DNA of 64,000 nt from Sphingobacterium sp. FBM7-1 (GCF_020687765.1 NZ_JAJEWJ010000001.1:434001-498000), one strand, 5' to 3'. Numbered from the stretch's first letter, positions 25,648 to 33,923 are shown. Notes: generated from the letters alone by a model not told the origin. Made by a program: numbers and translations.

Positions 25648-26693
25648 GGTGCTTTATGGTTCAAGGTGACAGATTGTATTGCCCTAAAAATTTCAAGGGC
25701 AACCTGTGGAACGATGGCATTGCCGTATGCTTTTATGCTTTCGGCGCGCCACGTAGGAAAGGTAATTCCGTCCAGTCTTTCGGAAATCCCATCATCTCGG
25801 CCACAAAACGGGGGTTCACTTGGCCATCCCGTCCATAGGGGAATGTCGTTCCATCGATCTGCTCCGCTGTCGGCAGTACTTTCAGCAAACGCTTCTGTAT
25901 TTCGTTCGGCATCCTCTCGGCTATTTCCTCGGTCGGTGTCCAAAGGGAGATCAGAGCATGGTACACCAGAAAATCCGTCAGGGACACCTGACCGCCATTG
26001 CCCCTTTCGTTTTTTCTGTCCTTTAGCCGTCGCCTGTCCTGCGCCTGTTCCTTCGTTGTTTTTATATTGCTTATCTCGGTGGCGGTCGGCGTGGGCAACA
26101 AACCAAACCCGATCCCGTTGGTGTGGAGCGCCAACGGCAGCAGCCGGAATACACAACACGATTGGCGTGCCGTCTTCAAGTGTGGGAAGTACATATCCTG
26201 CTGACCCGATTTCTGAAATGATGTTTCCGATAACCCGTCGTTGTAGTCGGATGATGGTGCTTGTTGCAGGTTGTTCACCGTCCTGACAAAAAAGCTCAAC
26301 CGCTTTGATCTCCATTTCAGATAAACTACCGGGTTCGAGAATGGTGAACAGGCCAGTAACGTTTTCAAGAACGATCCACTCCGGCCGTGCTTCCTTAATA
26401 ATTCGGACAGTCTCCGGGAAGAGGTAACGGTCATCTTCCGCGCCCTTTCTCCGTCCGGCCTGACTGAACGGCTGGCAGGGAAACCCGCCGCTGATGATGT
26501 CGATGTGTCCTCGAAAGTGAGCTGCCTGAAAATCGTAGATGTCTTCATAGTGTGATGTATTTGGCCAGTAATGTTTGAGGACGGTTCGGCAGAACGGGTC
26601 TTTCTCGCACGAGAAAACGTTCTGCCATCCCATCCATGAGGCGGCGATGTCAAACCCGCCGATGCCACTGAATAGGCTACCGTGTCTTAACAT
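25644..26693 (-). CDS. Orphan DNA (cytosine-5)-methyltransferase of the mob operon
   Basis: The 349-aa protein has motif I HGSLFSGIGGFDIAASWMGW, motif IV GGFPCQPFSQAGRRKG with its catalytic Cys, motif VI LENVTG, motif VIII QRDRVWFVAHA and motif X AYGNAIVPQVALEIF. It is different from the cargo methyltransferase, has standard PFS in motif IV, and is coupled to mobA by an ATGA overlap. An orphan methylase beside the mob genes probably protects the element from host restriction. A long second reading frame lies inside it. Confidence 0.92.
   Translation of the reverse strand: MLRHGSLFSGIGGFDIAASWMGWQNVFSCEKDPFCRTVLKHYWPNTSHYEDIYDFQAAHFRGHIDIISGGFPCQPFSQAGRRKGAEDDRYLFPETVRIIKEARPEWIVLENVTGLFTILEPGSLSEMEIKAVELFCQDGEQPATSTIIRLQRRVIGNIISEIGSAGYVLPTLEDGTPIVLCIPAAAVGAPHQRDRVWFVAHADRHRDKQYKNNEGTGAGQATAKGQKKRKGQWRSGVPDGFSGVPCSDLPLDTDRGNSREDAERNTEAFAESTADSGADRWNDIPLWTGWPSEPPFCGRDDGISERLDGITFPTWRAESIKAYGNAIVPQVALEIFRAIQSVTLNHKAP
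25733..26668 (-). CDS. Nested ORF inside the orphan methyltransferase gene
   Basis: A 311-codon open frame runs on the same strand, one base out of phase with the methyltransferase, covering 89 percent of it. Its product is not random: it contains FLKTLLACSPFSNPVVYLKW, FGLLPTPTATE, and near the end NPRFVAEMMGFPKDWTELPF. From memory, the patterns (F/L)LPTPTA and N-P-x-F-V-x-x-M-M-G-(F/Y)-P-x-x-W-T recur in conceptual products from phage and ICE cytosine-methylase genes. A likely functional start is the Met in HTMKTSTIFRQLTFED. Whether it is translated is unknown; a shadow kept open by the codon constraints of motif-rich methylase sequence is the main alternative. Confidence 0.4.
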   Translation of the reverse strand: MASAGLTSPPHGWDGRTFSRARKTRSAEPSSNITGQIHHTMKTSTIFRQLTFEDTSTSSAAGFPASRSVRPDGERARKMTVTSSRRLSELLRKHGRSGSFLKTLLACSPFSNPVVYLKWRSKRLSFFVRTVNNLQQAPSSDYNDGLSETSFQKSGQQDMYFPHLKTARQSCCVFRLLPLALHTNGIGFGLLPTPTATEISNIKTTKEQAQDRRRLKDRKNERGNGGQVSLTDFLVYHALISLWTPTEEIAERMPNEIQKRLLKVLPTAEQIDGTTFPYGRDGQVNPRFVAEMMGFPKDWTELPFLRGAPKA

Positions 26694-27339
26694 GGTGATG
26701 ATTTTAATGGTTTATGGATGTTCGTCGCCCTGCGGCGGTTATGGTGCGCTTTGCAGGAGAAAAAGGGAGTTGCGACCTTTTTCCTACCTCGTAACAGACC
26801 CGCTCCACCGGAGCCGGGCTGTTTCGGGGCAAGTTGGTTTTTGTGGGTACGGCCGAGGTACGAGTGCTGTACGTACAAAAACACAACTTGCACAATACGA
26901 AACAAAAAAGTGGGGTTATACCGCAAAGGGCAAAAAAGTGGGTTTGGGCGTGTTTTTGGTACATAGTTTCGGGGATGGCCGATTGATAGCCCAAGTTTCG
27001 ATCGGTCATATATCCATACATACAGCTATCGGTATGTACGTCTGTTCGGATAGCTGTATATCTGTATGGGTAACTATTTGGATTGCTATATATGTGGATA
27101 TGTGGCTATATGGATAAACTAATATGTATCTATACATATATCCGTATGGCTACCTATTTGGATGTGTATATATCGGGATATATGAATATCTGTATGTACC
27201 GCTATCTGCATAGCTGTCTATCGAAATATCGGGATATATGAATATCCGTATAACTGTATATATGGTTATCCGATTATCGTTATATACCTATATACAGTTA
27301 TCCATATATCGGAATAACTGATTTCGCCCCCTCCGAAAG
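26694..27339. other. Long non-coding zone between mob and primase-type genes
   Basis: No convincing gene is present. It holds two inverted repeats: AAAAAGG/CCTTTTT at 26760-26766 and 26776-26782, and a GC-rich hairpin CCCGCTCC...GGAGCCGGG at 26799-26818. The last 320 bases are TA-rich degenerate repeats. Position next to the mob genes makes it the best place for oriT. Short frames on both strands here have repetitive, low-quality products. Confidence 0.6.
27002..27322. repeat. TA-rich degenerate repeat array
   Basis: This stretch is made of variants of short words such as GTATGG, CTATTTGGAT, ATATGGATAT and TATCCGTAT on both strands. A 21-bp unit beginning ATATCGGGATATATGAATAT occurs exactly twice, at 27170-27190 and 27226-27246, 56 bp apart. 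A second pair, GTATGG(G/C)TA(A/C)CTATTTGGAT, occurs near 27065 and 27146. Such arrays often bind initiator, partition or relaxase-accessory proteins. No array of equal spacers is seen, so it is not a CRISPR. Confidence 0.65.
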
Positions 27340-28293
27340 TCAACGTCTGGGGCCTGCCCGTTGGTGCTGTATTTCATGCTCGTTCATGGCTGCCCTTAGC
27401 ATATCGTTGTAATCCTTGTACGCCTCATAAACACCGGAACGGTCTTTGGCCTGTGGCACGGCTTCGATCAGCCTTTGTGTACAGTTCCGGCCGGGATCGT
27501 CGTTGTCGAAATAGACGTCCACGGTGGGTATGCCCTTGACCCGCTCGATGGCATTCTTCAATTGGACAATGGAGTTTAGGACAATGGCGGTAGGTGCAGG
27601 ATCGGGGCGGTTTACTTTGAGCCAACTTAGGTAGTCCATATAGCCCTCAAAGAGAACGGCATGGCTTGGATTGCCGGGTACCACGGATATTCCCTTTTTG
27701 CCGATACTGCTCTTGAAACCTTTGGCATTGGTAAACTCCCAATTGCCTTGATCGTTCTTCCAGCCGATGGCATAGAAGATGTTTTTATTTTCGTTGTCAA
27801 GACGGTTTCTGTAATAGATTTCTTGCAGGTGTCCATGTGCAACGTCCAATATCCCACGTTCTTCGAGGTATTTGGTCAGGACAAAGTTTCTGCCGATAGG
27901 CTGTGTTCGGACAAGTTCAAAAGTATAGCCTTTTTGTTCTTGTTCCGAAGTGGATTTGACAGGTTTGTAGGCCGGTATCATGGAGACCTGCATATCGCAG
28001 GTTTCCTTTATCTTGCCCAGTACCTCGACAAAGGAAAGCTGGGGCCAATAGGCAAGGCCGAGCTGTACGATACTACCGCCCTGTATGCCCGTCGAGTTCG
28101 GGCCACCTCGGTCGATCCATTTTCCACCCTCATCCCAAACGGTCAGCGATGGGGTGTCTTGCTTGGTTTCCCGTAGCATACTGTGGTAAAAGAGTTCTTT
28201 GCCCGATTTGCGTACAGGATGGTGACCGAGCCGAGCCAGAAAGTCCGAAATTGGGATTTCTCGCAGATCGTCCACGTTTACATATTTTGACAT
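27340..28293 (-). CDS. Toprim-domain primase-like protein
   Basis: The 317-aa protein has an N-terminal region like the zinc-finger part of DnaG-type primases but without cysteines (DFLARLGHHPVRKSGKELFY, then SLTVWDEGGKWIDRGG), and a C-terminal Toprim domain with AVLFEGYMDYLSWL (acidic E) and VDVYFDNDDPGRNCTQRL (D-x-D type). It may prime or process the transferred strand in the recipient. The next upstream gene is a paralogue. It faces the repeat array with its 3' end. Confidence 0.82.
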   Translation of the reverse strand: MSKYVNVDDLREIPISDFLARLGHHPVRKSGKELFYHSMLRETKQDTPSLTVWDEGGKWIDRGGPNSTGIQGGSIVQLGLAYWPQLSFVEVLGKIKETCDMQVSMIPAYKPVKSTSEQEQKGYTFELVRTQPIGRNFVLTKYLEERGILDVAHGHLQEIYYRNRLDNENKNIFYAIGWKNDQGNWEFTNAKGFKSSIGKKGISVVPGNPSHAVLFEGYMDYLSWLKVNRPDPAPTAIVLNSIVQLKNAIERVKGIPTVDVYFDNDDPGRNCTQRLIEAVPQAKDRSGVYEAYKDYNDMLRAAMNEHEIQHQRAGPRR

Positions 28294-28310
28294 AAGCAGG
28301 GATTGGATTA

Positions 28311-29153
28311 TTAAAGGGGTATTACTTCTGTGTGCGGTAGTTTGTCCTTGAACATTTCGGCAAGCGATTGGTAATCGCCTCCTGTCTCATCGGTGTACAG
28401 TAGCACTCTTTGAAAATGATACGCACGTTTCAGCGATGCGGATATGAAATCGGGATGGTTCAATATCAGTACCGATGCGTAGTGCAGATATTTGTCGCTC
28501 CGCCTTTTCAGATAGTCCACATATTCGGGGAATATGGTAAGCGCGGTTTCACTTGCCGAAATAAAGGTCATCCCTCTTGGGCCGATACAGCCTGTATAAT
28601 TTTGGGCGCGTACTTCCCAACCTCCGTTTTCGTTCTGCCAACCAGCGGCGCAGAAGTCTTTGCGGTTGCCCTTTTGGTCAATTACATAATAATAGGCTTC
28701 TTGGATGTTCAGATCGGCGAGTTCCCAAAGGCCGCTTTCCATCAGAAAATCGGTAATCTCATTATTGTAGCCCAATGGGCGGGTACGGTCGATCTGATAA
28801 TGGGGTATCTTGGTCGCTTTGCGCTTCCGCAGGGGTCTATCTTTTTTAGCTGATTGGCGTTGTATGCTCCGAAGTTTTTCTTCGATCTGTTCGGTGGATA
28901 GATCGGGCCAATAGGTACGGGCAAAGTCCATGAGGTTGCCACCTTTGCCAAGTAGACCAAGTGAGCTGTCAAACCAAGTGTTCAATCGGTTATTGACCGT
29001 TAAGACTATTTTGTTGTTGGTTCGATTTCCGAATACACTTGCGTACTGATGTTCATCGTTATTGGTCAATACAGGTTCATGCCCCAATGCTTTGAGCAGG
29101 GTAACGATGGTCAACGGCTCATCGTGTGGTGTGTTGCTTTTGTAAGATGTCAT
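28311..29153 (-). CDS. Second Toprim-type protein, probably degenerate
   Basis: The frame is open to 29207, but the ATG at 29153 gives an N-terminus that aligns with the paralogue at 27340-28293 (IVTLLKALGHEPV against ISDFLARLGHHPV). The 280-aa protein shares the plan: TVNNRLNTWFDSSLGLLGKG, a basic linker, DRTRPLGYNNEITDFLMESG, CAAGWQNENGGWEVRAQNY. In the Toprim part the Glu survives (LTIFPEYVDYL) but the D-x-D region is changed to LLYTDETGGDY. It may have lost catalysis and act as a partner of the paralogue. Confidence 0.7.
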   Translation of the reverse strand: MTSYKSNTPHDEPLTIVTLLKALGHEPVLTNNDEHQYASVFGNRTNNKIVLTVNNRLNTWFDSSLGLLGKGGNLMDFARTYWPDLSTEQIEEKLRSIQRQSAKKDRPLRKRKATKIPHYQIDRTRPLGYNNEITDFLMESGLWELADLNIQEAYYYVIDQKGNRKDFCAAGWQNENGGWEVRAQNYTGCIGPRGMTFISASETALTIFPEYVDYLKRRSDKYLHYASVLILNHPDFISASLKRAYHFQRVLLYTDETGGDYQSLAEMFKDKLPHTEVIPL

Positions 29154-29184
29154 AAGAAATGTTTTTGATGTGGTGGATAGGTTT

Positions 29185-29460
29185 TTACAGGTAGCGCATA
29201 GCTTCACGGGATTTGCTCACGGCTTCGATCTCCATGCGGTCGATGCGCCAAGCGGCGGAATGGTTGCCGTCCTTGCGCGGGGTAATCAGCCCCAGACCGA
29301 TCCAATGCTCCACGTTCTTTCGTCCGTACCGCTTGAATGCTTCTGATTTTTTGAGGTATGGCCGGATGTGTCCGGTTTTGGACAGGGCCAGTTTTGCCCC
29401 CATTTCGGCGGCATAAGAAAGCAATGTCTGCAATTGCATCGGTGTCAATAGTATGTTCAT
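29185..29460 (-). CDS. Small winged-helix DNA-binding protein 1
   Basis: The 91-aa protein has a helix-turn-helix pattern typical of MerR/excisionase-like domains: KSEAFKRYGRKNVEHWIGLG, then LITPRKDGNHSAAWRIDRME. It resembles the 97-aa protein encoded next upstream (KATAYRLYGRSNVDRWLREG, then LISTHTDG). These could be excision or transfer regulators. Which function each has cannot be read from the sequence. Confidence 0.7.
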   Translation of the reverse strand: MNILLTPMQLQTLLSYAAEMGAKLALSKTGHIRPYLKKSEAFKRYGRKNVEHWIGLGLITPRKDGNHSAAWRIDRMEIEAVSKSREAMRYL

Positions 29461-29569
29461 GGCTTCTTGGGGTTTGATGGTTTACTGATAAAGGGAGTTT
29501 GGAGTTACTCCATTGGAACCGACAACAGGTAACGAGCCTGTAATGATCCGCTCTTGTCGGCTGGTCGGT

Positions 29570-29863
29570 CTATCTGTCCGTTACGGGCAGGTAGGTAATT
29601 CGGTTGCTTGAACCCGAAACGGTTTCAAGTTCCGATCTGTCAAGGAAAGTCTGGGAGCCGCCATCTGTATGAGTGGAGATCAGCCCCTCCCGCAACCATC
29701 TGTCAACATTGCTTCGACCGTAAAGGCGGTAGGCTGTGGCTTTGGTCAGTTTATCGGGAATAGGTTGTTCTTTTTTTATGGCATTATCAGTCCCCTCTTG
29801 GACTGCATTTTTTAACAGTGTCGCCAGTTCCTTGCTCGAAAGGTTGTTTGTCCGTGTTGGCAT
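29570..29863 (-). CDS. Small winged-helix DNA-binding protein 2
   Basis: The 97-aa protein has a short N-terminal helix (LSSKELATLLKNAVQEG) and a winged-helix-like domain (ATAYRLYGRSNVDRWLREGL, then SQTFLDRSELETV). It is a paralogue of the 29185-29460 product and the first gene of this minus-strand group, after a long non-coding region. It could be an Xis-like architectural factor or regulator of the downstream genes. Confidence 0.7.
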   Translation of the reverse strand: MPTRTNNLSSKELATLLKNAVQEGTDNAIKKEQPIPDKLTKATAYRLYGRSNVDRWLREGLISTHTDGGSQTFLDRSELETVSGSSNRITYLPVTDR

Positions 29864-30476
29864 AATTTTATGGTACTGGTTTCTGAATGGCCGTTTGTAA
29901 AATAAGAGGGGGCATTTTGCCCCCTCCGTATATTATATTTTTTGGTCAATGAATGTCTTTCATTTTGCTGTAAAGTCAATAACGTATCGCTACGGAGCGG
30001 ACCGCTCTATATACTTCGATCGGGAATACTCACGTGGGTACCTACATACCCGCCGAAACCGGCTGCCTATGGTTCATCGCACGGCACTCCCTGCATACAC
30101 GTATGCTGGGATTATACTGTCCGACTGCACAATAATTTCCGGTTCTTCACCAGAAATGCTTCTTCCCCTAATGTCAAAGAACGTGTCCTTATTTGGGTCA
30201 AAATTGGCGAGTGGGCAGACGGAGCTTTCCCAATATGGGAGCATTGGTATCGATTTTTTTCGGTGGGATTTTTTGTGTTTTGTAAGGGGATTTTAGGTAG
30301 GTAATTGGGGTTGGGATGGGAGATTATCTATGAATTGGGGTATAAATAGTGTATTTTTTTCGCTATATGGATTTTATGGCGTTTTCGGGAATGGTATGGG
30401 TCAAACCCTTTAACAAGATGGGTATATTGGTAAGGTTATTTTTTTCTTTGGACATAATGGATATTCGGTTGATCGC
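29864..30476. other. Non-coding region between rteC and the winged-helix genes
   Basis: I see no credible gene. The region holds a strong hairpin at 29906-29926 and a 13-bp palindrome GAGCGGACCGCTC at 29995-30007 that could be an operator. Two plus-strand frames at 29942-30304 and 29949-30296 overlap each other, have odd composition and no start signal. The promoter of the minus-strand genes starting at 29863 must lie here, but no clear TAnnTTTG box stands out. Confidence 0.5.
29906..29926 (-). terminator. GC-rich hairpin, possible terminator or attenuator
   Basis: GAGGGGGCA pairs with TGCCCCCTC over 9 bp with a 3-base loop. The minus-strand tail is TTATTTTAC, a weak T tract. It lies 43 bases in front of the 29863 start, so it could stop readthrough from rteC or attenuate the operon that follows. 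Confidence 0.5.
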
Positions 30477-31355
30477 TCAATTTTTTGGGCGTCTTTTTTG
30501 AGGTTTGTATTTCAAGGATTCTTCGATATGTCCATGAATGGCACCGCGCATCTCATCGAGATATTTGGTGTGACTAATGGTCTTGCGACGGGTTATATCG
30601 ACAAACATACGGTAAGCCTGTGCCAAATCTTCGTTAAAACTTTCTTCCAACCATGTGATTATATCCGAAATATCGGACTTTCCTCCATTGACACGTCGCG
30701 TAAAATAGATACCGTAGGCAAATTCCACCAGCTCCATTTTGGTACCCGACCACCATCGTTTTCGGCCTTGCATTATTTCCCTCATGAATACATTATCGGG
30801 TTCTTGGTATAATAGCCGAATTCGCCCTATTAAAAAGTCTCGGAGCATCTCGTATGCTCGGAACACACCGAAAAGATGATCGAGATCGGTAGAAAATTCG
30901 GGGTCGTCGGGCAGGAGCTCCCGCCCTGGGGGGAATAACGATCTGTTACGGCGAAGAAAAAATTGTTTGTCTTTGCTGTATTCGTCCGTAACATAGTATT
31001 GATAATGAAAAGCATGCAAACGAAATAAGCGGTTCACTACGCCGATTTCTTCCATATAATAATCCCTTACCATCTGGTCGGTACCGACGGGAACCGAGGA
31101 CAGGATCTTGTGCAACTCCACGACATAGGTTTGCCATGCGCAGAAACGGGGTTTGGCATATTTGAAAAAACTGATTTCGTCCGTTTCATCCTCGAATGGG
31201 TGGCGTCTTATGCGCTCTCTCAATTCGTTGATCGTGTCGGCGATACAGGAAAGCGATTCATTAAGGTTCTTTACCGATTCTCTAATCGACCCATTGATAT
31301 ATCCCAATTGCCCCAGCATGCCGGAATAAAGTTTTTCGATTGATGCCTGTTCCAT
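30477..31355 (-). CDS. rteC: RteC-family regulator
   Basis: The 292-aa protein matches RteC: a helical N-terminal half and a C-terminal DNA-binding part with RWWSGTKMELVEFAYGIYFT and MFVDITRRKTISHTKYLDEM. In CTnDOT RteC is switched on by tetracycline through RteA/RteB and activates the excision operon. No RteA or RteB is visible here, so the input signal of this element must differ. It likely controls excision or the winged-helix genes downstream. Confidence 0.88.
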   Translation of the reverse strand: MEQASIEKLYSGMLGQLGYINGSIRESVKNLNESLSCIADTINELRERIRRHPFEDETDEISFFKYAKPRFCAWQTYVVELHKILSSVPVGTDQMVRDYYMEEIGVVNRLFRLHAFHYQYYVTDEYSKDKQFFLRRNRSLFPPGRELLPDDPEFSTDLDHLFGVFRAYEMLRDFLIGRIRLLYQEPDNVFMREIMQGRKRWWSGTKMELVEFAYGIYFTRRVNGGKSDISDIITWLEESFNEDLAQAYRMFVDITRRKTISHTKYLDEMRGAIHGHIEESLKYKPQKRRPKN

Positions 31356-31536
31356 AACCGCAAAGTCTATAATTCCACATCGTGCTATCCATCTAAAAGT
31401 TTATATGGTAGTACCAAAGTATGGTGAAACAAAGGCGGTTGCAAGGACGGATTATCCGTTCCTTTTTCGTTCCCGTGGCTGTTTGGTCATTTTTAATACG
31501 AATTTGGAACAGGGATTAAGACTTGGGTTGTTTAGG

Positions 31537-32730
31537 CTAATATTCTCTGATCCTCTGTATAATGCGTTCCAATGTTTCGATAGCGATCTGTCTGTCTCTT
31601 TCTTCGGGGTTATATGACTTGCTTCTCATTGCTTCATGAGAAATATCCTCTTTATAGGGGGTGGATAGATGCGGTGCTATGGTTCTGAAAACCTCGGTAA
31701 GTGATTTAGCGTGGATAATCCTTAGGTCATCCGTTGCCCGCAGTATCAATGCCATTTGATCGGTCGAAAGTACACAAAGGACTTTTTGTATTGGTGTCGT
31801 TCTGTTATTCGATGTAGTGTCTGTATTGCCCTGCAATGGTATCACGGTTAATCTCAACTTCTTTTCCAGATAAACTATTTCCTGCGAAAACCAGTTGTTG
31901 ATTACCGTGTCCAAATCCCGATATTTAGGATTTAGTTTCGTGTCCGGTTTGCGGTGCAATTGGTTATAAGCCTTATAAAAGTACAATAGCTTATCCATTC
32001 TTTCTACGGGCTGTTCATAGCGATTGACTTCTTTTGCAAGACGGTCGGTAAGTATGTTCATGAATTTTTTGCTGTTGAAATTCATGTATATCAGCAATTG
32101 TTCCAATTGGGAAAAGTCCTCTCGGTCACTGCGTATCCAGTCGATTTCTTCCAATCCGTTTATTAGTTCACGCAAATACAATACAACTCTAAAAGTCAAC
32201 TCGTAGGGGTATGTGGATGCCGTCACAAAATGTGTCAACCTTTTGAGCAATAGTTTCGCAACCTGATTATCTTCTGCATACTTCCACAACCTATCCACTT
32301 TAATTTTCAGCTCGTGCTTGGTTACGTCAAAATACGTAGCAGGCACCCGCTCGTCGAGACTGATATATTTTGAAAAACGTGTTTCCAAAAAGGAGAAAAG
32401 CTCGTCCAGATTTGTGAGGATCGCTTCGTTCAAATTCTGAATTATCTTTTCTTTGGACACAGTTAGTTGTTGGTTCTTGATGGTCTGATCAAGCAATGCA
32501 ATCAGAGAAGCATGGTATTGTTTTATGAGCAGGTCTATTTCGTTTTCTTTATTGATGGAAAACACTTGGCTTTTTATAAGTGACTGTAAACGCAAGCTTT
32601 CTTCCTTTAAACGATTTTCGACCTGCTCTGTCTGCTCTTGGGTGATAACAGAAACATCCGTGTTTGAAGGATTGAGCGTAACTGTTATTAATAAATCTAA
32701 CCATTCTAATGGGTATTTGTTATGTTCCAT
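31537..32730 (-). CDS. ICE-conserved protein of unknown function
   Basis: The 397-aa protein (from the ATG at 32730; a GTG at 32772 would add 14 residues) is helical and charged, without signal peptide. Its last 90 residues form a compact unit: QKVLCVLSTDQMALILRATD, IIHAKSLTEVFRTIAPHLST, ISHEAMRSKSYNPEERD. I recall this C-terminal pattern from proteins next to RteC in other Bacteroidetes elements. A DNA-binding or regulatory function is possible. It stands alone with its own upstream non-coding stretch. Confidence 0.6.
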   Translation of the reverse strand: MEHNKYPLEWLDLLITVTLNPSNTDVSVITQEQTEQVENRLKEESLRLQSLIKSQVFSINKENEIDLLIKQYHASLIALLDQTIKNQQLTVSKEKIIQNLNEAILTNLDELFSFLETRFSKYISLDERVPATYFDVTKHELKIKVDRLWKYAEDNQVAKLLLKRLTHFVTASTYPYELTFRVVLYLRELINGLEEIDWIRSDREDFSQLEQLLIYMNFNSKKFMNILTDRLAKEVNRYEQPVERMDKLLYFYKAYNQLHRKPDTKLNPKYRDLDTVINNWFSQEIVYLEKKLRLTVIPLQGNTDTTSNNRTTPIQKVLCVLSTDQMALILRATDDLRIIHAKSLTEVFRTIAPHLSTPYKEDISHEAMRSKSYNPEERDRQIAIETLERIIQRIREY

Positions 32731-32963
32731 ATAGATGCCCGTATTGAGAGGTGTGGTTAATAAGAATTTCACCTCTTTTGTCTTATCTAAATATTATAAT
32801 AAGCCTAACGTGATGCGGTGGTAGCAAATCTTTAATGTATTGTGTATCGTTTTAACTTATACTTACCATTAACCAATCAAGATGTCAACAAGATTTGATA
32901 ACCTATCTCTAACTTTTGTAATCGTCGTGGCATTAGCTTAAAAATTAGTCGACAGGTTAATAT

Positions 32964-33569
32964 TTAAAAGGACACCTCTTGATTGACATTAAATATCGAA
33001 CGCATCTTTTGTTCTGTTTCTTTGTTATCCTGTGATAATAAAAATTTATTCCTTAAATCAAGGGGTAAAACCAATGTCCATATTTGCAAAAAGTCTAATC
33101 CGATATAGGTCATCATATTTTTGTCCGTTTCGTAATACTTGGATGAAATGTTAGCAAAAAGTATATCTTCTTTTTTTTGTATTTTCTTGTTAAAGTCTTT
33201 GAACTGCTTCGTCGCTCTGACACTTCGCTTAAAATATGATTCCAGCACCTTATTTTTCAATATAAAATCCTTTCGACTATGAACCATTGTAATAAAAAGC
33301 TCTGCAAAACCTAAATTATTGGGCAAACTGTTCAAAATCTCTGTTTTCATCTGAAGGAAAAGATGTTCGATTACAATATCCAATATGCCTAATCTGTTCC
33401 CGAAATAATTATAGATATGACTTTTGGAATAACCCGTAACGTAGCTTACATTACTTAGTTTTAAATATTCCAATCCATTGCTCTCTACAATCCGAATAGA
33501 TGTTTCAATTATCTTTGCAATAAAATCTGATTTATCTGACGTTAGACTTTCCTTTGTTTTCATTTGCAT
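32964..33569 (-). CDS. TetR-like transcriptional regulator
   Basis: The 201-aa protein has a TetR N-terminal helix-turn-helix (IVESNGLEYLKLSNVSYVTG, then YSKSHIYNYFGNRLGILDIV) and an all-helical ligand domain. It overlaps the 90-aa gene 33560-33832 by 10 nt and lies downstream of the RND pump genes. It is a possible second regulator of that efflux operon. The C-terminal domain is too divergent to predict a ligand. Confidence 0.78.
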   Translation of the reverse strand: MQMKTKESLTSDKSDFIAKIIETSIRIVESNGLEYLKLSNVSYVTGYSKSHIYNYFGNRLGILDIVIEHLFLQMKTEILNSLPNNLGFAELFITMVHSRKDFILKNKVLESYFKRSVRATKQFKDFNKKIQKKEDILFANISSKYYETDKNMMTYIGLDFLQIWTLVLPLDLRNKFLLSQDNKETEQKMRSIFNVNQEVSF

Positions 33570-33832
33570 ATGTGGATGGTAAGCCTTTCAAGGGAAATTC
33601 CCATTTCCTTATTTCCTGCCAATTTTTCCAATTCCTCAATATCTTTAAGAATAAATACATCTCTTCCCTTGTTTTCTATCAGGATTGCTAACTGGTTTAT
33701 TCTCTCCAGATCATTATCAATCAAAATAAACTTTGAATAATACCAGAATTTTATGTTTTTGAGGAGCTTTTCGGGTTTGTCGTCCGATTGATTGACCAAT
33801 ATCAATATTGGTGAGTTAGATTGATTTTCCAT
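33560..33832 (-). CDS. Small unknown protein before the TetR gene
   Basis: The 90-aa protein begins with a beta strand (PILILVNQSDD), continues with FWYYSKFILIDNDLERINQL and VFILKDIEELEKLAG, and has the alternating strand/helix pattern of half a Rossmann-like fold. I do not recognise it. Its end overlaps the TetR start by 10 nt, so they are co-expressed. Confidence 0.5.
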   Translation of the reverse strand: MENQSNSPILILVNQSDDKPEKLLKNIKFWYYSKFILIDNDLERINQLAILIENKGRDVFILKDIEELEKLAGNKEMGISLERLTIHICK

Positions 33833-33870
33833 GTTTAATTATTTATACGTAAACAACCGCTTTATGAAAA

Positions 33871-33910
33871 TGACCAACACTATCTATTACCTTTTAGATA
33901 ATGTCGGTCA
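33871..33910 (-). terminator. Terminator of the RND efflux operon
   Basis: TGACCAACACTATCT (33871-33885) pairs with AGATAATGTCGGTCA (33896-33910), about 15 bp with some G-T pairs. On the minus strand TTTTCAT follows. It lies just 3' of the outer-membrane factor gene. Confidence 0.7.
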
Positions 33911-33923
33911 ATCAAAATAATTC

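Noticed and set aside
26704-27117. Frames of 80-180 codons in the mob-primase gap
   Set aside because: They read through repeats and hairpins in several phases on both strands, so none is favoured.
27002-27322. CRISPR array
   Set aside because: The repeats are degenerate, on both strands, with no regular spacers and no cas genes nearby.
29942-30304. Plus-strand frames in the 29.9-30.3 kb gap
   Set aside because: Two overlapping frames in different phases with odd composition and no promoter or homology pattern.
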